Assembly (NCBI GenBank): GCA_947095535.1
Contig: OX352772.1
Location: 99,295,956 to 99,359,955, forward strand
Direction of reading: 5' to 3'
Length of the DNA stretch: 64,000 nt
Source: Poecilobothrus nobilitatus
Lineage: Eukaryota > Arthropoda > Insecta > Diptera > Dolichopodidae
Shown here: one piece after another, positions 52,666-64,000 of the stretch
Numbering within the stretch: position 1 is the first letter of the stretch
How the letters are laid out: every line of letters begins with the position of its first letter
The notes under the pieces: model-generated
What the model saw: the letters and a program-made list of their open reading frames with translations, nothing else
Told to the model about the DNA's origin: nothing
Database searches by the model: none
Made by a program: the position numbers and the translations under genes

Positions 52666-53375
52666 GTAAAACGTTATTTTTTCATTATCGAAAAAACGGG
52701 TCCCTTACCTCACAAAGTTGGGCCTTTTGCCATTATTGTATATAAAAATTTAAACGCTATAACTACATATATCTTGTCTATGGCGATGAGATCAATATTT
52801 TTAAAAAGTTCTCGTTCACCCTTTCCCAATGCTATTAATTCATTAACGAAAATCTTGAATGTTGAAAATAACAAGCATAACAGAAATAATATTAATTGAA
52901 AAAATATCTTACCATTTTCAATTTAAGTTTTGAATTGAATTGAATTTTAAATTAATTCGTTTTTCAAAGTAAAGTAAAGAACTATTTTGAATTTTCGAAG
53001 CATTATATACCTACTGTTTGAAAGCAGTTTCAAATACCCCCTATTTTTTTAGAAGTATAATGCAAGCATAGTTTCTTTATTCTTAGGAATTTGTATTCTG
53101 ATTAATTAAAAACTGCATAAGCTAAGTAATTATTAGTTTATATCTAAAGCAATAGAACTATGTCAATTATCATGTAATTTCTTAAATAATTACATGACAC
53201 ATATTGTACCTTGAATTATTATTTGTAGCTACTAGGAACTAAACTAAATTTATTCATAAATTCCTTTGTTAAAACAATAAATCTTTTCAACAACTTACAA
53301 GTTGCGTTTTTAACATTGACTGCAATACGTGACACACCTCAAACTTTTAAGATTTGCGTAATACAATTTTATAGG
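52666..53375. other. Stretch without recognised gene
   Basis: AT-rich, with scattered stops in all frames. The C-terminal part of PolB lineage 2 (with polymerase motif C) would be expected just beyond 53,380 but was not found. Nothing else is recognised. Confidence 0.4.
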
Positions 53376-53379
53376 CACC

Positions 53380-56200
53380 TTATATGTAATCATAATGATA
53401 TTCATATATTAGCGTTTTTGAAATTTCCAGAACACAGAAACCGACATAAATAGGCTTACAAAAGTATACTTCAGATTTAAATAATTCAATAGCTACTAAA
53501 TTCTCATTAAAAACTGTACTATTTTTGAAAAAAGGCGAAGAAATTAATGAATTGGCGCCGTACCTTCCTTCCCAATTTGAAATTTTTTTTACATTACAAT
53601 ATTTTCTTACGTTTTCTATAGATTTTCTAAAAATACCATTCATTCTTATTCTTAAGTTTAAAACGTTCAATATCAATTTTATTGGTAACTTTTTAGCCAT
53701 ATTTTAAAGCTTGTTTTAATTTTCTATAATGAATGACATATTTTCTTTATCGTTTAGAGTTGTAGGTAGTTTTTTTTTGTTTTGAACCAGTGGGACATAA
53801 AGTTTCAGCGCAAAACGGTATATCGGCATCCAAATCGTCCAACTCTCTTGGATAAATTAAATCGACTTTAAAAATGTAGCCTTTTGGTGAATCGTTTTCT
53901 ATTGTCTGAATATTATCTATTGAAAAATCAGATGGTTGAATCCATTTAAAATTCCTGTTGGTAAAAATTGTGTCATTGTATAACCGTACATAACCGTATT
54001 AATATCTTTGTACATTAAATATTTTTTTGGTTTATATGGATTATATCCAGCTAAATATTCATTATTTGCTTCAGAGTAGCGTTTTGAACATTGACTTAAA
54101 CCTCCACGTATTCCCATTTCAATAAACATAATAATATCTATATCTGAAAGCAATTCTAAATTTATTACAGTGTATAATAACATAGCGTCCGAAGTATAGC
54201 CAGGAAGAGTGTAGTAATAAGGAAAGTCTAACTTATGTATTTCTATAGAATTTGTACGAAAATTTTTAAATAAATCTGCTAGTAGTAAAACGTTTGTTTT
54301 TAAGTACAAATCTGAATACTCATCTAAATTATTAAGGTTTAAATCACACCATACTTTTTGTGCATGAAGATAGTCTTCATCGCTAATATTATTTTTATCA
54401 AATTTATTATAAAAATTAAATTTTTCAGGTAATTCTGTTTCTGAAAATCTCTCAAAGCTATTGAAATACTCTAAGTCTAAGAAGAGTATATCCCTATCTC
54501 TCTTTTTTTTTAATAAGTCAATTTGAAGTGACGTTAGATAAGAAAATTCGGACTCCAGAATTGGAAAATCGTTTAAAAGAAATGACATATATTCTAGACT
54601 ACTAGCCAAAAATCTAGAAGAATCTATAAACCTAAATTTAATTTTGTTATCTTTAATAAATTTTGTAAAGGATATATAGTTCTCCTTATTTATTGGAAGT
54701 ACATTTATGTTACCCTCACCAATTTTTTTACCCTCAATATCTTTAATCAAAAAATGCGCATCATAAGAACTAAGTTTATGAAACAAAATGGGTATAGTTA
54801 AATCGTCTTTATAAAATTACAACCTACATGAGCAGGTCCACGATATTTTCCAGTAAAATGTCAATGATCTTTAACCTTAATTTCATCTAACGCAAACCTT
54901 TTTTCACAGATGTGACATTTATCAGCTAAATAAATTTTATCTCATCTTCATTGCAAAGATTTTTTATTGGAACTATAGTAGCACATGCATTAATTGCTTG
55001 CTGTTGTAGTTGGTTCATAAACCATTCAATGCAATCCTCACCCCGATAAAACGCATATTTTGTGTAACTCGACTTAAACGAACTTGTTAAGTAATATCCG
55101 ATTGAGCAGAGAATATGCTCTTGATACTTTTTTTCGCCATCTATTTCTTTTAAATTGCATTCTAACTTCGCGTATATTACAAACGGAGTCATTATCTTAT
55201 TTCTATGATTCTTAAAACTAAGAGCCGTATTTTGCTTCAAGCAATTTTCTTTATGAACTTTCAGTTTTTCTGAATCATAAAAGTAATTAAAATCATAAAA
55301 GACTTCTATCACAAAAATAAATTTCATGTTCATCAGAATTGCACTGTGATCTCAGAAGCCTTGAAAGATTTTTAATCCAAATATAATGTAGATTGATATG
55401 TTAATTATTTCCATCAGAATCGTGTTCTTCCCTTCCAACATTAATAAATTCACATGTAGCTTATCTGAAATGTTAAGTATGAAATTAAGTAAAAAGCAAC
55501 AAAAAACTAAAATATAATTTTAACCATTTTCCACTGATCTTGACAATTTTAATGCCACAACTTCCAATTTACTTTTCGGCGTTTCACGATGATAAACAAA
55601 TACATTAATTAAAATATTATTATTTTTTTCAAATAATCTAATTTTTTTTTAACTCCATAGGAAAGCTAATTCAATCGAGGTTCAGAACGTCTTTATAATT
55701 TGGATAGCTTGAAGTCCGTTCGGGATGATTGTTGGTAGGATATAATGCTGACACAACAGCTCATGCAAAGCATGCCTCGTCATTATTTCGCAAATTAATA
55801 CAAGTTCCATTCCTTTTGGGTTTTTAATGTAAGATTATCCTACAAATGGTGAACATTTATTTATATTTATAGTTAAATTTATAATAGCTGATAAAGCCCA
55901 ACCGCTATTTCTTTCTTTAAATTCTTCTAATTTTCTTAACAGCGGTTCTTCTATAGCTTCTATAATTATTGGTTCTATTTCATCTCCTTTATATACTGCA
56001 ACATTTTTGGTACTTAAATTCATTTCATTTTATGAATTCATTTTATTCTTCCTCACCTTCATACATTTTGAATTCACCACAAAAAACAGCATTTATTTTA
56101 ATGCTGCTTTCAGTCAAATTCTCAATGTATCTTCTATTACACTTCTACATTCTTGAAAGAACATTTTCTGTTCCGAGTGATATAAGTTAGTAATTACTCC
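53380..56200 (-). pseudogene. POLB: Divergent Polinton: PolB lineage 2, long pseudogene
   Basis: Reading on the minus strand from about 56,200: FCGEFKMYEG; LEEFKERNSGWALSAIINL and TININKCSPF (56,023-55,835); NLRNNDEACFA; a region up to SRSVEN; an intron (55,465-55,524); KLHVNLLML; FYDSEKLKVHKENCLKQ; VIYAKLECNL (Exo I); CHICEKRF and HFTGKYRGPAHVGCN (zinc region); FHKLSSYDAHFLIKDI (Exo II); LYLKTNVLLLADLFKNFR (Exo III); RGGLSQCSKRYSEANNEY; KYLMYKDINTVMYGY (motif A region); IRMNGIFRKSIENVRK (motif B region); and VFNENLVAIEL. The frame breaks many times and the C-terminus with motif C is missing. The block order is that of Polinton protein-primed PolB, but it is clearly a different lineage from the copies at 9-35 kb. 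Confidence 0.87.
55465..55524 (-). other. Predicted spliceosomal intron in PolB lineage 2
   Basis: On the minus strand the donor GAAAATG|GTTAAA and acceptor TTAACATTTCAG|ATAAGC bound 60 nt with a pyrimidine-rich 3' half and in-frame stops. Splicing in phase 1 gives SVEN-D-KLHVNLLML, continuing the family blocks. Confidence 0.6.
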
Positions 56201-56247
56201 TGATCGAATTCTGCTTTTAAAAGCTAAATGTGGTAGATCTTCTCACA

Positions 56248-56451
56248 TCAAACGTGACATGATGATGAAGATGATGCTTCAGATTCACCACCGCTTCTAA
56301 AAGACTTGAATCCATTCATCATTCGAGCAATCGATTTCAGTTTACTCAATGCTGAAGTTAAATAAAATTTTGTCCCTGTTTTCTGAGCAGATGATAAGAG
56401 TTTTCCAAAATTTTTAATATCTGCTTCGCAATTTTTAATGTTTTCCTCCAT
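56248..56451 (-). CDS. Hypothetical ORF upstream of PolB lineage 2
   Basis: 67 codons starting MEENIKNCEADIKNFGKLL, then KFYLTSALSKLKSIARMM and a Ser-rich end. It looks helical and basic. It could be the N-terminal region of PolB lineage 2 or a separate short gene. No family is recognised. Confidence 0.35.
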   Translation of the reverse strand: MEENIKNCEADIKNFGKLLSSAQKTGTKFYLTSALSKLKSIARMMNGFKSFRSGGESEASSSSSCHV

Positions 56452-56740
56452 TTCGTTACAATGATGATGAATAAGTTTCTTGATGTTTTCTTACAAGAGT
56501 CTCAGCATAGCTTTCCATAGTTACTGTTATTATGATTAATATTTTTTATTAGAAAATTTAAGATATTTAATTTTTGAGTCGTTACGACTTACTATTTAAT
56601 ATATGATCATATAATTATGTATTTATTAAGAAAATAAATTATTGTAAGCACATTTTTTTAAAACAACATACTATTTAATAACAAACGGCTCTTTGTTAAT
56701 GAACCTTACCCCATTTATAGTATACATATACCTAACTTGC

Positions 56741-57718
56741 AATAATACTAATTTCAAGATTAACCACCTAATGCACATTAATGTTCAATAAAATCAATAT
56801 TATTTTAAATGAATTCACATACATATTTCTTTAACATTCCGTATAATAATAATTTGTTTTTATTCTAATTATAAGATTTATTCTGCATTAACTTGTTAAC
56901 CTTCAAAAATATTATATGAGTTTATATTACACAACGCCGGCTTAAGAACCATATGAACTTAATCTATAATGCAACATATTTATTATGCTATTTCATAACA
57001 CTACATCTTTCCAATATAATACAGTCTATTCAAAGGCTAAGATCGTTGATATATGCTCCCAATAACTTCAGTGGGTCTAGTTTCGTTCTAGAGGTCCGCT
57101 TCGGTCCCTGCTACTGCATAAGCACTAATTCCATGAAATTTTTTAATGTTCGAACCTTCCATCTCGAGGTCCTAAATCTTCGAACTTGGCCCATTATTAC
57201 CTTATTCCAATTCTCCGAACCTGCCGAATTCCCAACTTTTCCTTTTCCAAGTCTCTAAACTTCCTGAAGCTTCTACGCTTATAACATCGCACCAAAGTCT
57301 TAAACCACCTACCCTTAAAACTTTTTAAACCCACTTAATTTAATTTTTAAATTTCATAACACATATTCTCTACTCTAATCTTAAATTCAAATCCATAATA
57401 CCCTTCGTTCAATCATATATATAATATATATTTTCCGTATAATAACTTGTTTTAATTTTAATTATGAAATTTATTCTGCATTAACTTGTTAACCTTCAAC
57501 AATATTATATGAATTTATATTACACTTAATAACAACGCCGGCTTACTAACACGTTAACTAACATTAAAAGTTTTTTAATAGAATTTTTCCAAGCTTCATT
57601 ACATTTATATATTGCACAATACTAATAAATAATAAATAATTGCCATAATACTAATTTCAAGGTTAACCACTTAATGCACATTACTGTAAATAAATTCACA
57701 TATTACTTTAAAATTCCA
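56741..57718. repeat. Diverged inverted-order repeat pair around a unique core
   Basis: Block Y (TTTATTCTGCATTAACTTGT ... ACGCCGGCTTA) occurs at 56,840-56,950 and 57,433-57,550. Block X (ATACTAATTTCAAGRTTAAC ... AAATTCACATA) occurs at 56,741-56,830 and 57,644-57,718. The order is X-Y ... Y'-X' with all blocks in direct orientation. The core 56,950-57,430 has a higher GC content and one ORF (56,953-57,258), probably spurious. It may be an old unclassified repeat. Confidence 0.5.
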
Positions 57719-58289
57719 GTGACTTCACTTCCTGGAGTCAACCATACCCATACTTTGATAGTACATGGTTATGACATTACTTCCTGGTGTCAAGTTGGTA
57801 TAAATATAATACTAGGATGATGTGATGAGTAATATATAGAAAAATATTTAAGTAAATAAAAAATAGAACGGTTGCATAAAAAAATATATGATACGTATAC
57901 ATGTTTATATATTATTAATACGTATTGTTTTATGTATGGATTATTACTTACATATATTATTATATTATTGTGTAATGTATATGTTATTTGTATGGCATAT
58001 TATACTAATATTGTAAATATAAATATTGCTGCGTATATAGTTGTATGTAATTTGTGTATTTATTAATAAATAAAAATTATTGAATGAAATATTTAAAAAA
58101 AAAATTGCGATGCACACGATGCTGTGTACATAATAATTTGTATATTAAAATAATATATTATAGCATAATGCATTATGTGCGCATATTTTTTTATAATGTT
58201 AAGTAATATATTTACAAGCTTATTTATAAACACAAAAATAAATTTTATGACTTTTAAATTAATAACTATATAGAATGCATTAATTGAGC
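57719..58289. other. AT-rich stretch without recognised gene
   Basis: A pair CACTTCCTGGAGTCA / TTACTTCCTGGTGTCA at 57,726 and 57,778 may be a small palindromic or tandem motif. The rest is TATA-rich with no coding signal. Confidence 0.4.
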
Positions 58290-60611
58290 TCCATGGTCCA
58301 TCCACGAGGATAACGATGAGTTATCTGTTGAGATTCTTCTTAAATATGGGCAAATTGTAAATACCGAAATCGCCAACTTTTGGGAATACGGTGCATGGTA
58401 ATAAAATCCACATTTTTGCATTGCTCAAACGAATTGCTGTAACCAGTAGAGTACCACTTAAGTAGTTCTACATAGTAGGAATCCGCATTTGCTGCCCCTC
58501 TTATGGTGCGTTGGAATTGTTTAAGTGAAGGTATCACTCATTTTTTATTACTCTACACATTTTTCTACTCTGTTTTTCGAGCATATGACTTTCTTGTTGT
58601 GGCTTTTTTGTTCTGGCATTTGACTTGCGCGAAAAATTTAAGGTGGTACCAGAGTGCTGTCGTCGTAAAAACTGTGAATTGGATTGAAGGTTGAGGATAG
58701 AAGATCTTTGATAAAAATCAAAAAGAGAGTAGGTGCAAGAACGGATCCTTCTGGAACGCAAGCGTTTATTTGAGATGTGTCAGACCTGTAGTCGATCAGA
58801 ACACGAATACAATGATTCGAAAGATAGTCTTCAATACATTTGCATAAAACTGGACTAAGACCTGCAGCTTGACATTTGTTCAACAGAGCAGCATGCCATA
58901 CTCAATCAAAAGCTTTCAAAATATCAAAACCAACAACAGTACATTCACCAGAGTAGTTAAAGCTGCTGTTAAGTTTACCACTGAGGTATGTCATAAAATC
59001 CCCAGTGGATCGGTTGCTTCTAAAACTGTATTGGCAATCATGTAAGATACCCCTATCGTCTAAATATTTCTTGAGCTTAGAGTTGGTAATAGTTTCTATA
59101 ACTTTGGCAATGATCGAAATAGCTATAGCTATAGGTCTACAGTTGGAGGGATCACTTTTGTCACCTTTTTTGGGAATTGAGAAAACATGAGCAACCTTCA
59201 ACTGACTGGGATAGATACCAGTCGAAAACGGAAGGTAAAAAAAGTTGCACAGAGGTTTCGAAATGAAGAAGGCAGTATTTTTTAAAACCATGGCGGAGAT
59301 TCTAATAGGACTAGTACACTTTTTACCATTCAGATTCTTCAGAGCTTTAGCTACAGCTCGATTCCTGAAGTAAATCTTTCAAAATCTACAGGAACTATCA
59401 ACTTCACGAATTTTTGGAGGAAGTTGAGTTGCAAGAGGGAGTGTGAAATTTGTCGCAAAAAGTTTTGCAAAGTTAGCTTTACCAGCCAAATCTGATATGA
59501 TAGAGTTATTATTATCCATCAAAGGAGGAAATGAAAATTTACAAAAGTTCTGATTAACATTTTTAGCTAATATCCAAAAGCAACGATTACAGTTAAATTG
59601 GTGGAGAATTTTATGTTTCGACCTCTGTTTATGCAGGAACTTTTGACTGATAAATTTTTTACAATCATTTCGAGCCACTTTATAACTTCTACGTGATGCC
59701 CTCGACACATTAGCCTTATAAAGTTTAAACTTTTCCTCTTTATTTCTGATGGCCCTTTTACAAATGTCATTAAATCATGGCTTGGCATTTGGTTTAACAG
59801 ATTTATACAGTCTAGGTATGAACAGTTTCATATCTAGCATTATGGTTTTGCTAATGTCATAAACAAAAAGATCAACATTTCTTTGGCGAAAGCATATAAA
59901 GCTGTCCAAGCCTTTTAAAAAATGATTCAGGCCATCTCAGTTAGCCCCTTTGTAATGCCAGACTAATCTTTTGGGGTTATGTTCGGACTAGCAGATATAT
60001 GATATGATTTTAATAAGGCAATGGTCGGAGTTACCAAGCGTAGAGTTAAAAGAAATTGTGTATTTTTCTGGATTTGTGGTTAGAAATAAGTCCAGAAGAT
60101 GTCGATTATGACCATTTCGATCTTGATTCCTCGTTGGATTCCTAACAAGTTGAAAAAGTTGGAAGAGATTTGAAAATAGTTTAACTTGCCTGTCGTCTGA
60201 TAATTGTGACCCATCCGGATATTGGACCAAGACTGAGTTGTTGTTATCCGATGGTTTCTTAATGGCAACAGATGTTTCATACTCACTTACTTGGGGAGAT
60301 CTGTATAAAAAACAGAAAATATTGTAGACTTTTCAACACTTAGTTTAATCCATATATAATGAAAAATATGGTAAAATATATACGAATATATAAAGGACAC
60401 CTCTGTGGATGATGAAATGCGAAACTAAAGAATAGCTGCATAATGAAATAAAATTAATACTATCTTCTTTAACTTGAGTTTCGCATAGTGGCAACAATGC
60501 TGGCCTTTCTGAGAATAAATGTACCTCTACGGCGCAAAAGTTTGATGCGTGACCGCGAATATTGCAAAAATTAATAAAAAAGTTGGCCATCATGATAATA
60601 TAATATTGCAA
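58290..60611 (-). mobile_element. Degenerate LINE-3 (endonuclease and reverse transcriptase), minus strand
   Basis: From 60,611 leftwards: INFCNIRGHASNF, SERPALLPLCETQVKED (endonuclease start), a gap, LVRNPTRNQDRNGHN, LLDLFLTTNPEKYT and LGNSDHCLIKI (endonuclease end, 60,000-60,170). Then comes a linker with RSYKVARNDCKKFISQKF. RT blocks follow: YPSQLKVAHVFSIPKKGDKS, NCRPIAIAISIIAKVIE, QYSFRSNRSTGDFMTYL, VVGFDILKAFD (58,902-59,290), GLSPVLCKCIEDYLSNH, CVPEGSVLAPTLFLIFIKDL and SFYDDSTLVPP. A further open stretch (58,340-58,537) follows a deletion. Stops and deletions abound. The mix of blocks is Jockey/CR1-like; the clade is uncertain. Confidence 0.82.
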
Positions 60612-60752
60612 CGGAAATAAAAATTGATATTATATAATTTAATTATTTTTAACAATTTAAACTAAAAAGAATTATAATAATTATAATCCCCTTTTGAAAG
60701 AAAAAAATTACAACATATTATAAAAGAAAAATAATGGAAAATAATAAAAAAA

Positions 60753-62469
60753 ACAAGTACATTTAACAGTAAGTCGATGCAACGACTTATTAATACCCAA
60801 CACCTGAATAATTCGAATTAAATTAAAAATCCATTAGTTTTTTTGGCAGCTGCTTGAACTTCTTCCCTTTTCTGTCTTATTCAACTCTAATTTCAGGAAT
60901 GTAAAAGAGGCCTCCTCTTGGGATATGCTTGACACCATTGTAAAAAATTTCAAGTCTCTATCTTTATTAATTTCGAAGATTGTTAGTCCTTGGGAGGTGT
61001 GTGTCAGGTACCAGAATTGCCACTCCAATTCATCGAATCCATTTCAGGAACATAAAGAAAACATGCCAGAAAACCATTGTACTAAATTTAAGTGTTCTAC
61101 TTTAGTTGGTTTTGGAGATATGCTCGTTGCTCTTGTGCTCGTCCAGAAGTTTCCAAAAGACGAACCCATGGTTCAAATTCTTTCAAATGTCATTTTATAA
61201 TTTTACAGAAAAGGAATTATAAAAGAACACCTTTGTACTAAAAATAAAAGTTCTATCTTTGTTGGTTGTGGAGATATACTCGTTTGCTCTGGGGCTCGTC
61301 CGGAAGCTTCCAAAATCCGAACCCATGGGCCAAATCCTCTCAAATTTTAGAGACTTAAATCAAACATGAAAGAACACCATTCTGCCAAATTTGAAGGTTA
61401 TATCTTTGTTGTTTTTGGAGATAATCTCATTTGCTCTGGGGTGGTTGGGAAGCTTCCAAAATCCAAACCCATGGACCATATCCTCTTAAATTTCAGAGAC
61501 ATAAATCAAACGGAAAAAACATCATAGTAAAAAATTTAAAGGTTCTATCTTTGTTGGTTTTGAAGATAATCTCGTTTGCTGTGGGGCTCGTTCGGAAGCT
61601 TCCAAAATCCGAACTCATGGGCCAAATCCTCTCAAATTTTAGAGACCTAAATCAAACATGAGAGAACACCATTCTGCTAAATTTCAAGGTTATATCTTTA
61701 TTGGTTTTGGAGATAATCTCATTTGTGCTGGTGCTCGTTCGGAAGCTTCCAAAATCCAAATCCATGAACCATATTCTCTTAAATTTCAGAAACATAAATC
61801 AAACGGGAAAGAGCGTGATTGTACAAAAGTTAAAGGTTTTATCTTTGTTAGTTTTGGAGATAATCTCATTTGCTATGGTGCTCGTTCGGAAGTTTCCAAA
61901 ATCCAAACCCATGGACCAAATCCTTTCAAATTTTAAAGACTTAAATTAAACATAAGAGAACACCATTCTGCTAAATTTGCAGGTTATATCTTTATTGCTT
62001 TTGGAGATAATCTCATTTGCTCTGGTGCTCGTTCGGAAGTTTCCAAAATCCAAACCCATAGACCAAATCCTCTTAAATTTGAAAGACATAAATCGACTGG
62101 GAAGGAACATGATTGTACAAAATTTAAAGATTCTATCTTTGTTGGTTTTGGAGATAATCTCGTTTGCTCCGGAATCATTCGGAAGCTTCCAGAATCCGAA
62201 CCCATGGACCAATTTTGTTCAGATTCGAACTCAGCCTTTCTTTCGTAATTAGTAACCTACTATATAAATTTCATCAAGATAGCTTTATTAGTTTTTGAGT
62301 TATCGTGCGAACGGACGGATGGACGAACGGACATCGTTAAATCGACTCAGGAGGTGATCCTGATTCAGAATATATATACATGTCCATATCTTACACGCTT
62401 CCTTTTGGTGGTTACAAGCACCATACCAAAGTTAATATACCCTATACTTTAGGTGAAGGGTATAAAAAT
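60753..62469 (+). mobile_element. Element B copy 2 (full length)
   Basis: It starts ACAAGTACATTTAACAG with the AAGTCGATGCAACGACTT hairpin and ends ATACCCTATACTTTAGGTGA and AGGGTATAAAAA. The 5' quarter (60,780-61,200) holds diverged repeat units, followed by about seven well-conserved units (61,230-62,215). A GACGGATGGACGAACGGAC microsatellite lies at about 62,312. It is paired head-on with copy 3. Confidence 0.72.
61230..62215 (+). repeat. Central tandem repeat of element B copy 2 (about 7 units)
   Basis: GCTTCCAAAATCC or a one-base variant recurs near 61,305, 61,451, 61,597, 61,747, 61,889, 62,040 and 62,190. The unit is about 147 bp, with the same interspersed variants as in copy 1. ORFs here are repeat artefacts. 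Confidence 0.82.
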
Positions 62470-62664
62470 GAGGATTTAAATTAAAATTAAAATAGTGGGT
62501 CAACAGTTTTAAATAAATTAATCAAGATAAATTAAAAATTATAGAAGAAAAACAAATTATAAAAAAATCTAGTGTTGTAGTAAACAAATCAAAAATTGAA
62601 ATCATAATTTTAAATTAAATATTTAATTTAATCCGTCCGTTTTAAAAAAATTAAATGTTTTCTA
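62470..62664. other. Spacer between the two inverted element B copies
   Basis: About 195 bp of A/T-rich sequence with AAATTAAAATTAAAAT-type runs. No gene is seen. It separates two tail-to-tail element B copies. Confidence 0.6.
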
Positions 62665-64000
62665 TTTTTATACCCTACACCTAAAGTATAGGGTATATTA
62701 ACTTTGATATGGTGTTTGTAACCACCAAAAGGAAGCGAGTTAGATATGGACATGTACATATATTCTGAATCAGGATCAGCTCCTGAGTCGATTTAACGAT
62801 GTCCGCCCGTCCGTCCGTTCTCACGGTAACTCAAAACCTAATAAAGCTATCTTGATGAAATTTATATAGTATATTACTAATTACGAAAGAAAGGCTGAGC
62901 TCGAATCTGAACAAAATCGGTCCATGGGTTCGGATTCTGGAAGCTTCCGAATGATTCCGGAGCAAACGAGATTATCTCCAAAACCAACAAAGATAGAATC
63001 TCTAAATTTTGTACAATGATGTTCCTTCCCGTTCGATTTATGTTTCTGAAATTTAACAGGATTTGGTCCATGGGTTTGGATTTTGGAAGCTTCCGAACGA
63101 GGCCCAGAGAAAATGCGATTATCTCCAAAACCAACAAAGATAGAACCTTTAAATTTTTTACAATGATGTTTTTTCCGTTTAATTTATGTCTCTGAAATTT
63201 AAGAGGATATGGTCCATGGCTTTGGATTTTGGAAGCTTCAGACCAGCCCCAGAGAAAATTCGATTATCTCCAAAAACAACAAAGATATAACCTTTAAATT
63301 TGGCAGAATGGTGTTTTTTCATGTTTGATTTAGGTCTCTGAAATTTGAGAGTATTTGGTGCATGCGTTTGGATTTTGGAAACTTCAGAACGAGCACCAGA
63401 GCAAATGAAATTATCTCCAAAACCAATAAAGATATAACCTTCAAATTTGACAGAGTGGTGTTCTGTCATGTTTTATTTATGTCTTTAAAATTTAAGAGGA
63501 TTTATTCCAATGGTTTGGATTTTGGAAGCTTCCGAACGAGCACCAGAGCAAATGAGATTATCTCCAAAACCAACTAAGATATAACCTTTAAATTTGGCAG
63601 AATGGTGTTCTTTCATGTTTGATTTAAGTCTCTAAAATTTGAGAGGATTTGGCCCATGGGTTCGGATTTTGGAAGCTTCCGGACGAGCCCCAGAGCAAAC
63701 GAGTATATCTCCACAACCAATAAAGATAAAACCTTTATTTTGAGTACAAGAGTGTGCTGTTATGTTTGCTTTTCTATAAAATTGGAAACTGACATTTGAA
63801 AGAATTTGAACCATGGATTCGTATATTGGAAGCTTCTTAACGAGCCCCAGAGCAAACGAGATTATCTCCGAAACCAACAAAGATAGAACCTTTAAATTTT
63901 GTACAATGATGTTCCTTACCGTTCGATTTATGTTTCTGAAATTTAAGAGGATTTGGTCCATGGGTTTGGATTTTGGAAGATTCCGAACGAGGCCCAGAGC
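62665..64000 (-). mobile_element. Element B copy 3 (inverted, runs off the window)
   Basis: It begins with the reverse complement of the 3' end (TTTTTATACCCTACACCTAA), then the GTCCGCCCGTCCGTCCG microsatellite (62,801) and at least seven inverted 147-bp units to the window edge. The 5' end lies outside. Confidence 0.72.
62930..64000 (-). repeat. Central tandem repeat of element B copy 3
   Basis: GGATTTTGGAAGCTTC recurs near 62,934 (variant), 63,080, 63,223, 63,370, 63,518, 63,665, 63,820 (variant) and 63,970. It is the same 147-bp family in inverse orientation. Confidence 0.8.

Noticed and set aside
56953..57258. 101-codon plus ORF in a GC-richer core
   Set aside because: No recognisable domain, no flanking gene signals, and it lies between diverged repeat blocks. 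The sequence could equally be an old unclassified repeat.

Overview
The window is AT-rich eukaryotic DNA made almost entirely of transposable elements nested in one another. I see no complete single-copy host gene. Short spliceosomal introns (about 60-80 nt), LINEs, a tRNA-headed SINE and DINE/Helentron-like elements with GTCC microsatellites point to an insect, most likely a higher fly. This is inference; no species marker is present.

The main content is Polinton/Maverick DNA: virus-like transposons that encode a protein-primed family B DNA polymerase (PolB), a retroviral-type integrase, an A32-like packaging ATPase, an adenain-like protease and capsid proteins. Four layers can be told apart. 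(1) Polinton copy 1 runs from before base 1 to about 20,573, read left to right: X, penton-like protein, RGRG protein, major capsid protein (MCP), protease, an unknown protein, an acidic ORF (minus), integrase, a small candidate single-strand-binding (SSB-like) protein (minus), then PolB. It is split by two inverted element-A copies, a LINE, a third A copy that itself carries element B, a MITE and a fourth A copy. (2) From 24.9 to 37.6 kb there is a chimeric, internally deleted Polinton followed by repeated units made of a PolB C-terminal piece, a MITE and element A. (3) Polinton copy 2 spans about 42,332-51,308. Its proposed left terminus lies inside the SSB-like gene of an older Polinton fragment. 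It carries the ATPase, capsid genes and integrase but has lost the protease and most of PolB. (4) From 51,309 to 56,451 there is a remnant of a divergent Polinton with a different PolB lineage on the minus strand.

Between these lie a segmental duplication (20.6-25.1 kb and 37.6-42.3 kb) carrying a LINE fragment with a SINE inside it, a degenerate minus-strand LINE at 58.3-60.6 kb, and two element-B copies facing each other at the right edge (60.75-64.0 kb).

Nearly every Polinton gene is broken by stops, frameshifts or deletions, so this is a fossil assemblage. The best-preserved frames are the acidic ORF in both copies, the MDDQGL protein of copy 2, the X protein of copy 2 and the SSB-like ORF of copy 2. 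Elements A and B show Helentron-like ends: subterminal inverted repeats, a 3' hairpin and an A-rich tail. Element A seems to have served as the recombination substrate that multiplied the PolB fragments.
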